Shown piece by piece: positions 4,602 to 6,129 of a DNA stretch of 6,129 nucleotides (within the stretch, counting starts at the first letter, position 1; every line of letters begins with the position of its first letter). Source of the DNA: CAZIMM01 sp964540415 (GTDB lineage: Bacteria; Bacillota; Clostridia; Oscillospirales; Acutalibacteraceae); contig CAZIMM010000109.1 in the NCBI GenBank assembly GCA_964540415.1, forward strand, positions 1 to 6,129. The letters are read 5' to 3'. The notes under the pieces are model-generated. The model was not told where the DNA came from and did no database searches. It saw only the letters and a list, made by a program, of their open reading frames with translations. The position numbers and the translations under genes were made by a program.

Positions 4602-5915
4602 ATGGATACAATCAAATTTGACCTTTCACAAAACGGCGGCAGCTTCAAGCCGCTCAACTGCACAAACGGCGGGCCGTGGCACAAGCGGCACGCAAACGAC
4701 CAGTACCGAAGCAATTTTAATGATTATAAAAAAGCAAGAATACCGTATACCCGCTGCCACGATTCCGCTGTGTGCGGTATATACGGCGGCCCTTATTCCT
4801 ATGACATTACCTGCATTTTTCCTAATTTCGACGCCGACCCGGATGATGCCGAATCGTATGATTTTGCCTGCACGGATGAGGCGATTCTGGTTTGCCTTGA
4901 CGCGGGAACTGAAACGTTTTTCAGGCTTGGGCAGACAATCGAACATCAGGTGAAGAAGCACGGCACTATACCGCCGAAGGATTTTCACAAGTGGGCGGTT
5001 ATCTGCGAGCATATCATCCGCCATTATAACGAGGGTTGGGCGCACGGGTATGAGCTTAACATAAAGTATTGGGAAATATGGAACGAGGCCGATTTGGATA
5101 AGGACGACAGCCCAAACAAACGCACATGGGGCGGAACAAAAACAGAGTTTTTCGATTTTTTTGAAACAGCCGCAAAGCACCTCAAAAAATGCTTTCCCAC
5201 TCTTAAAATAGGTGGACCCGCTCTTGCCGGTAACTTTGAATGGGCAGATGATTTTCTGTGTGAAATGCAAAAAAGGAAGGTCGAACTTGACTTTTTCTCT
5301 TGGCATATTTATTGTTACAAAGGTCCGAACGATGTTTTGTGCCGTTCCGAACTGATTAAGTCGATGCTGCTGAAAAACGGCTACCCAAACACCGAAAGCA
5401 TACTCAACGAGTGGAACTATGTTAAGGATTGGGGAGAGGGCTTCGTTGACTCAATCAAAGACATGAAAGGAATCAAGGGCGCATCATTCGTAATGTCGTG
5501 TATGTGTGCGGTACAGCACAGCTCGATTGATATGCTGATGTACTATGACACACGCCCGTCATCCTTCAACGGCGTTTTTGATTTCTATACTTATGAGCCA
5601 CTCAAAGGCTATTATCCGTTCTACTGGTACGGAATGTTTTACGACACCGTTGCGGAGGTTTTGCAGGAAAACACGGTTGAAGATATTTATTCAATCTGCG
5701 GTGTTGACAAAAACGGCAAAGCACTTGCCGTTATTGCGTATTACAGCGATAATGATAACTCGCCCAACAAAAAGATTAAGGTTGATTTCGGCAAAAGTGG
5801 CACTTATGAAATATATCTGCTTGACAGCGAGCATAACGGTGACCTGATTCAAACAACAAATCAACCGGTGCTTGATTTAAGCGTGTGTTCATGTGCGTTG
5901 ATTAAAGAAAAGTGA
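4602..5915 (+). CDS. Cytoplasmic glycoside hydrolase of clan GH-A, GH39 (beta-xylosidase)-like
   Basis: This 437-residue protein should be a retaining glycosidase that hydrolyses a small glycoside inside the cell. Catalytic signatures are clear: WEIWNEAD with the acid/base Glu162, and ILNEWN with the nucleophile Glu270, a spacing that fits a GH39 (alpha/beta)8 barrel. Other GH39-like landmarks are R51-x-H53 near the N-terminus, IPPKDFHKW (123-131), KIGGPALAG (202-210) and FFSWHIY (231-237). Residues from about 365 on look like the accessory beta domain (alternating strands, AVIAYYS, KKIKVDFG). There is no signal peptide. It is somewhat shorter than the roughly 500-residue classical beta-xylosidases. 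AGGAGA at 4591-4596 sits five bases before the ATG, 22 bases after the transporter stop. The likely activity is beta-xylosidase or a related pentosidase/glycosidase; the exact substrate is not determined by these motifs. Confidence 0.9.
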   Translation: MDTIKFDLSQNGGSFKPLNCTNGGPWHKRHANDQYRSNFNDYKKARIPYTRCHDSAVCGIYGGPYSYDITCIFPNFDADPDDAESYDFACTDEAILVCLDAGTETFFRLGQTIEHQVKKHGTIPPKDFHKWAVICEHIIRHYNEGWAHGYELNIKYWEIWNEADLDKDDSPNKRTWGGTKTEFFDFFETAAKHLKKCFPTLKIGGPALAGNFEWADDFLCEMQKRKVELDFFSWHIYCYKGPNDVLCRSELIKSMLLKNGYPNTESILNEWNYVKDWGEGFVDSIKDMKGIKGASFVMSCMCAVQHSSIDMLMYYDTRPSSFNGVFDFYTYEPLKGYYPFYWYGMFYDTVAEVLQENTVEDIYSICGVDKNGKALAVIAYYSDNDNSPNKKIKVDFGKSGTYEIYLLDSEHNGDLIQTTNQPVLDLSVCSCALIKEK

Positions 5916-5930
5916 CAGCCTTTCTGTTGT

Positions 5931-5962
5931 GATAAATCCCGATTTGCCGGACAGATAAATCG
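5931..5962. other. Small hairpin and repeat between the glycosidase and the transposase
   Basis: CGATTT (5940-5945) can pair with AAATCG (5957-5962) across an 11-base loop, and GATAAATC occurs twice (5931-5938 and 5954-5961). No T-tract follows, so it is a poor terminator. It could be a REP-like target of the adjacent RAYT-type transposase, but a six-base stem is weak evidence. No clear terminator for the glycosidase operon was found. Confidence 0.2.
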
Positions 5963-6009
5963 AAGCTTTAATTTAGGGTTATTTGTGCTTTATGAAAGGC
6001 GATGGAAAG

Positions 6010-6129
6010 ATGGAATTGCCAAAGCGAAAGCATCCAAGGCTGAAAGAATATGACTACAGTCAAAACGGATATTATTTCATTACCGTAAATACATACAGCA
6101 ACCTGCCGTTTTTGGGCAGAGTAGGCGGG
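6010..6129 (+). CDS. N-terminus of a REP-associated tyrosine (Y1, IS200-like) transposase, cut by the window edge
   Basis: The last 120 bases encode 40 residues opening with LPKRKHPRLKEYDYSQNGYY and continuing FITVNTY. This is the characteristic start of RAYT/TnpA-REP proteins, in which a basic patch precedes the first beta strand of the Y1 HUH-type transposase domain. The family's HxH metal-binding motif and catalytic tyrosine would lie further right, outside the window, so activity cannot be judged. An in-frame ATG at 5992 would add six residues (MKGDGK). I prefer 6010 because an AAAGG lies about 10 bases before it and family members usually begin just before the PKRK segment. Such proteins move or maintain short palindromic repeats and are often single-copy, chromosomally resident genes. 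Confidence 0.8.
   Translation, partial: MELPKRKHPRLKEYDYSQNGYYFITVNTYSNLPFLGRVGG

Noticed and set aside
4626..5306. A long minus-strand open frame (226 residues) inside the glycosidase gene.
   Set aside because: It is the antisense of a gene with clear catalytic motifs on the plus strand; long antisense frames are common opposite such codon use.
1..6129. CRISPR array, integrase attachment duplication, or a second defence system.
   Set aside because: No regularly spaced long repeats, no cas-like genes, no second copy of the tRNA 3' end, and no further defence-type motifs were seen.

Overview
The window looks like chromosomal accessory DNA from a Gram-positive anaerobe of low to moderate G+C content, most likely a gut-type Clostridia member related to Ruminococcaceae or Oscillospirales. 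This is inferred from the tRNA with an encoded CCA end, strong AGGAG-type ribosome binding sites, consensus sigma-A-like promoters, oligo-U terminators, and the mix of a restriction system, a sugar-hydrolase operon and a RAYT-like transposase. No single gene fixes the species.

Layout, left to right. (1) Positions 1-66 hold the 3' part of a tRNA-Tyr(GTA) gene, followed by a strong terminator. (2) An AT-rich gap with a short array of three imperfect direct repeats ends at the terminator of the next operon. (3) Positions 304-2544, minus strand, are a compact three-gene type II restriction-modification operon: a 75-residue Cro/CI-like regulator, a 5-methylcytosine DNA methyltransferase, and a PD-(D/E)XK endonuclease that resembles the NgoBV/NlaIV type (GGNNCC). 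The genes overlap by four bases and are then separated by one base. They are driven by a clear TTGAAA-N17-TATAAT promoter. (4) Positions 2610-3592 contain no confident gene. The stretch holds three TTTGTAACA direct repeats, two interleaved inverted repeats ending in a T-tract, a more G+C-rich segment with an open hydrophobic frame that may be a decayed membrane-protein gene, and a further hairpin. (5) Positions 3627-5915, plus strand, are a two-gene operon: an EamA/DMT-type membrane transporter and a cytoplasmic clan GH-A glycosidase of GH39 type, expressed from a TTGAAA-N17-TATATT promoter. (6) From about 6010 to the right edge is the start of a REP-associated (Y1, IS200-like) transposase.

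How the genes work together. In the restriction operon, the regulator and methyltransferase precede the endonuclease, an order that lets protection build up before cleavage activity. The transporter and glycosidase probably form one import-and-hydrolyse unit: the hydrolase has no signal peptide and both catalytic glutamates are in place, so its substrate, probably a small glycoside, must enter the cell first. The tRNA on one side, the restriction operon, the gene-poor interval with repeats and the transposase suggest a patch of DNA that has received insertions.

Nothing here is clearly a new kind of system. The least explained items are the interleaved inverted repeats at 2761-2837, the TTTGTAACA repeats beside them, and the pairing of a DMT transporter with a GH39-like enzyme.
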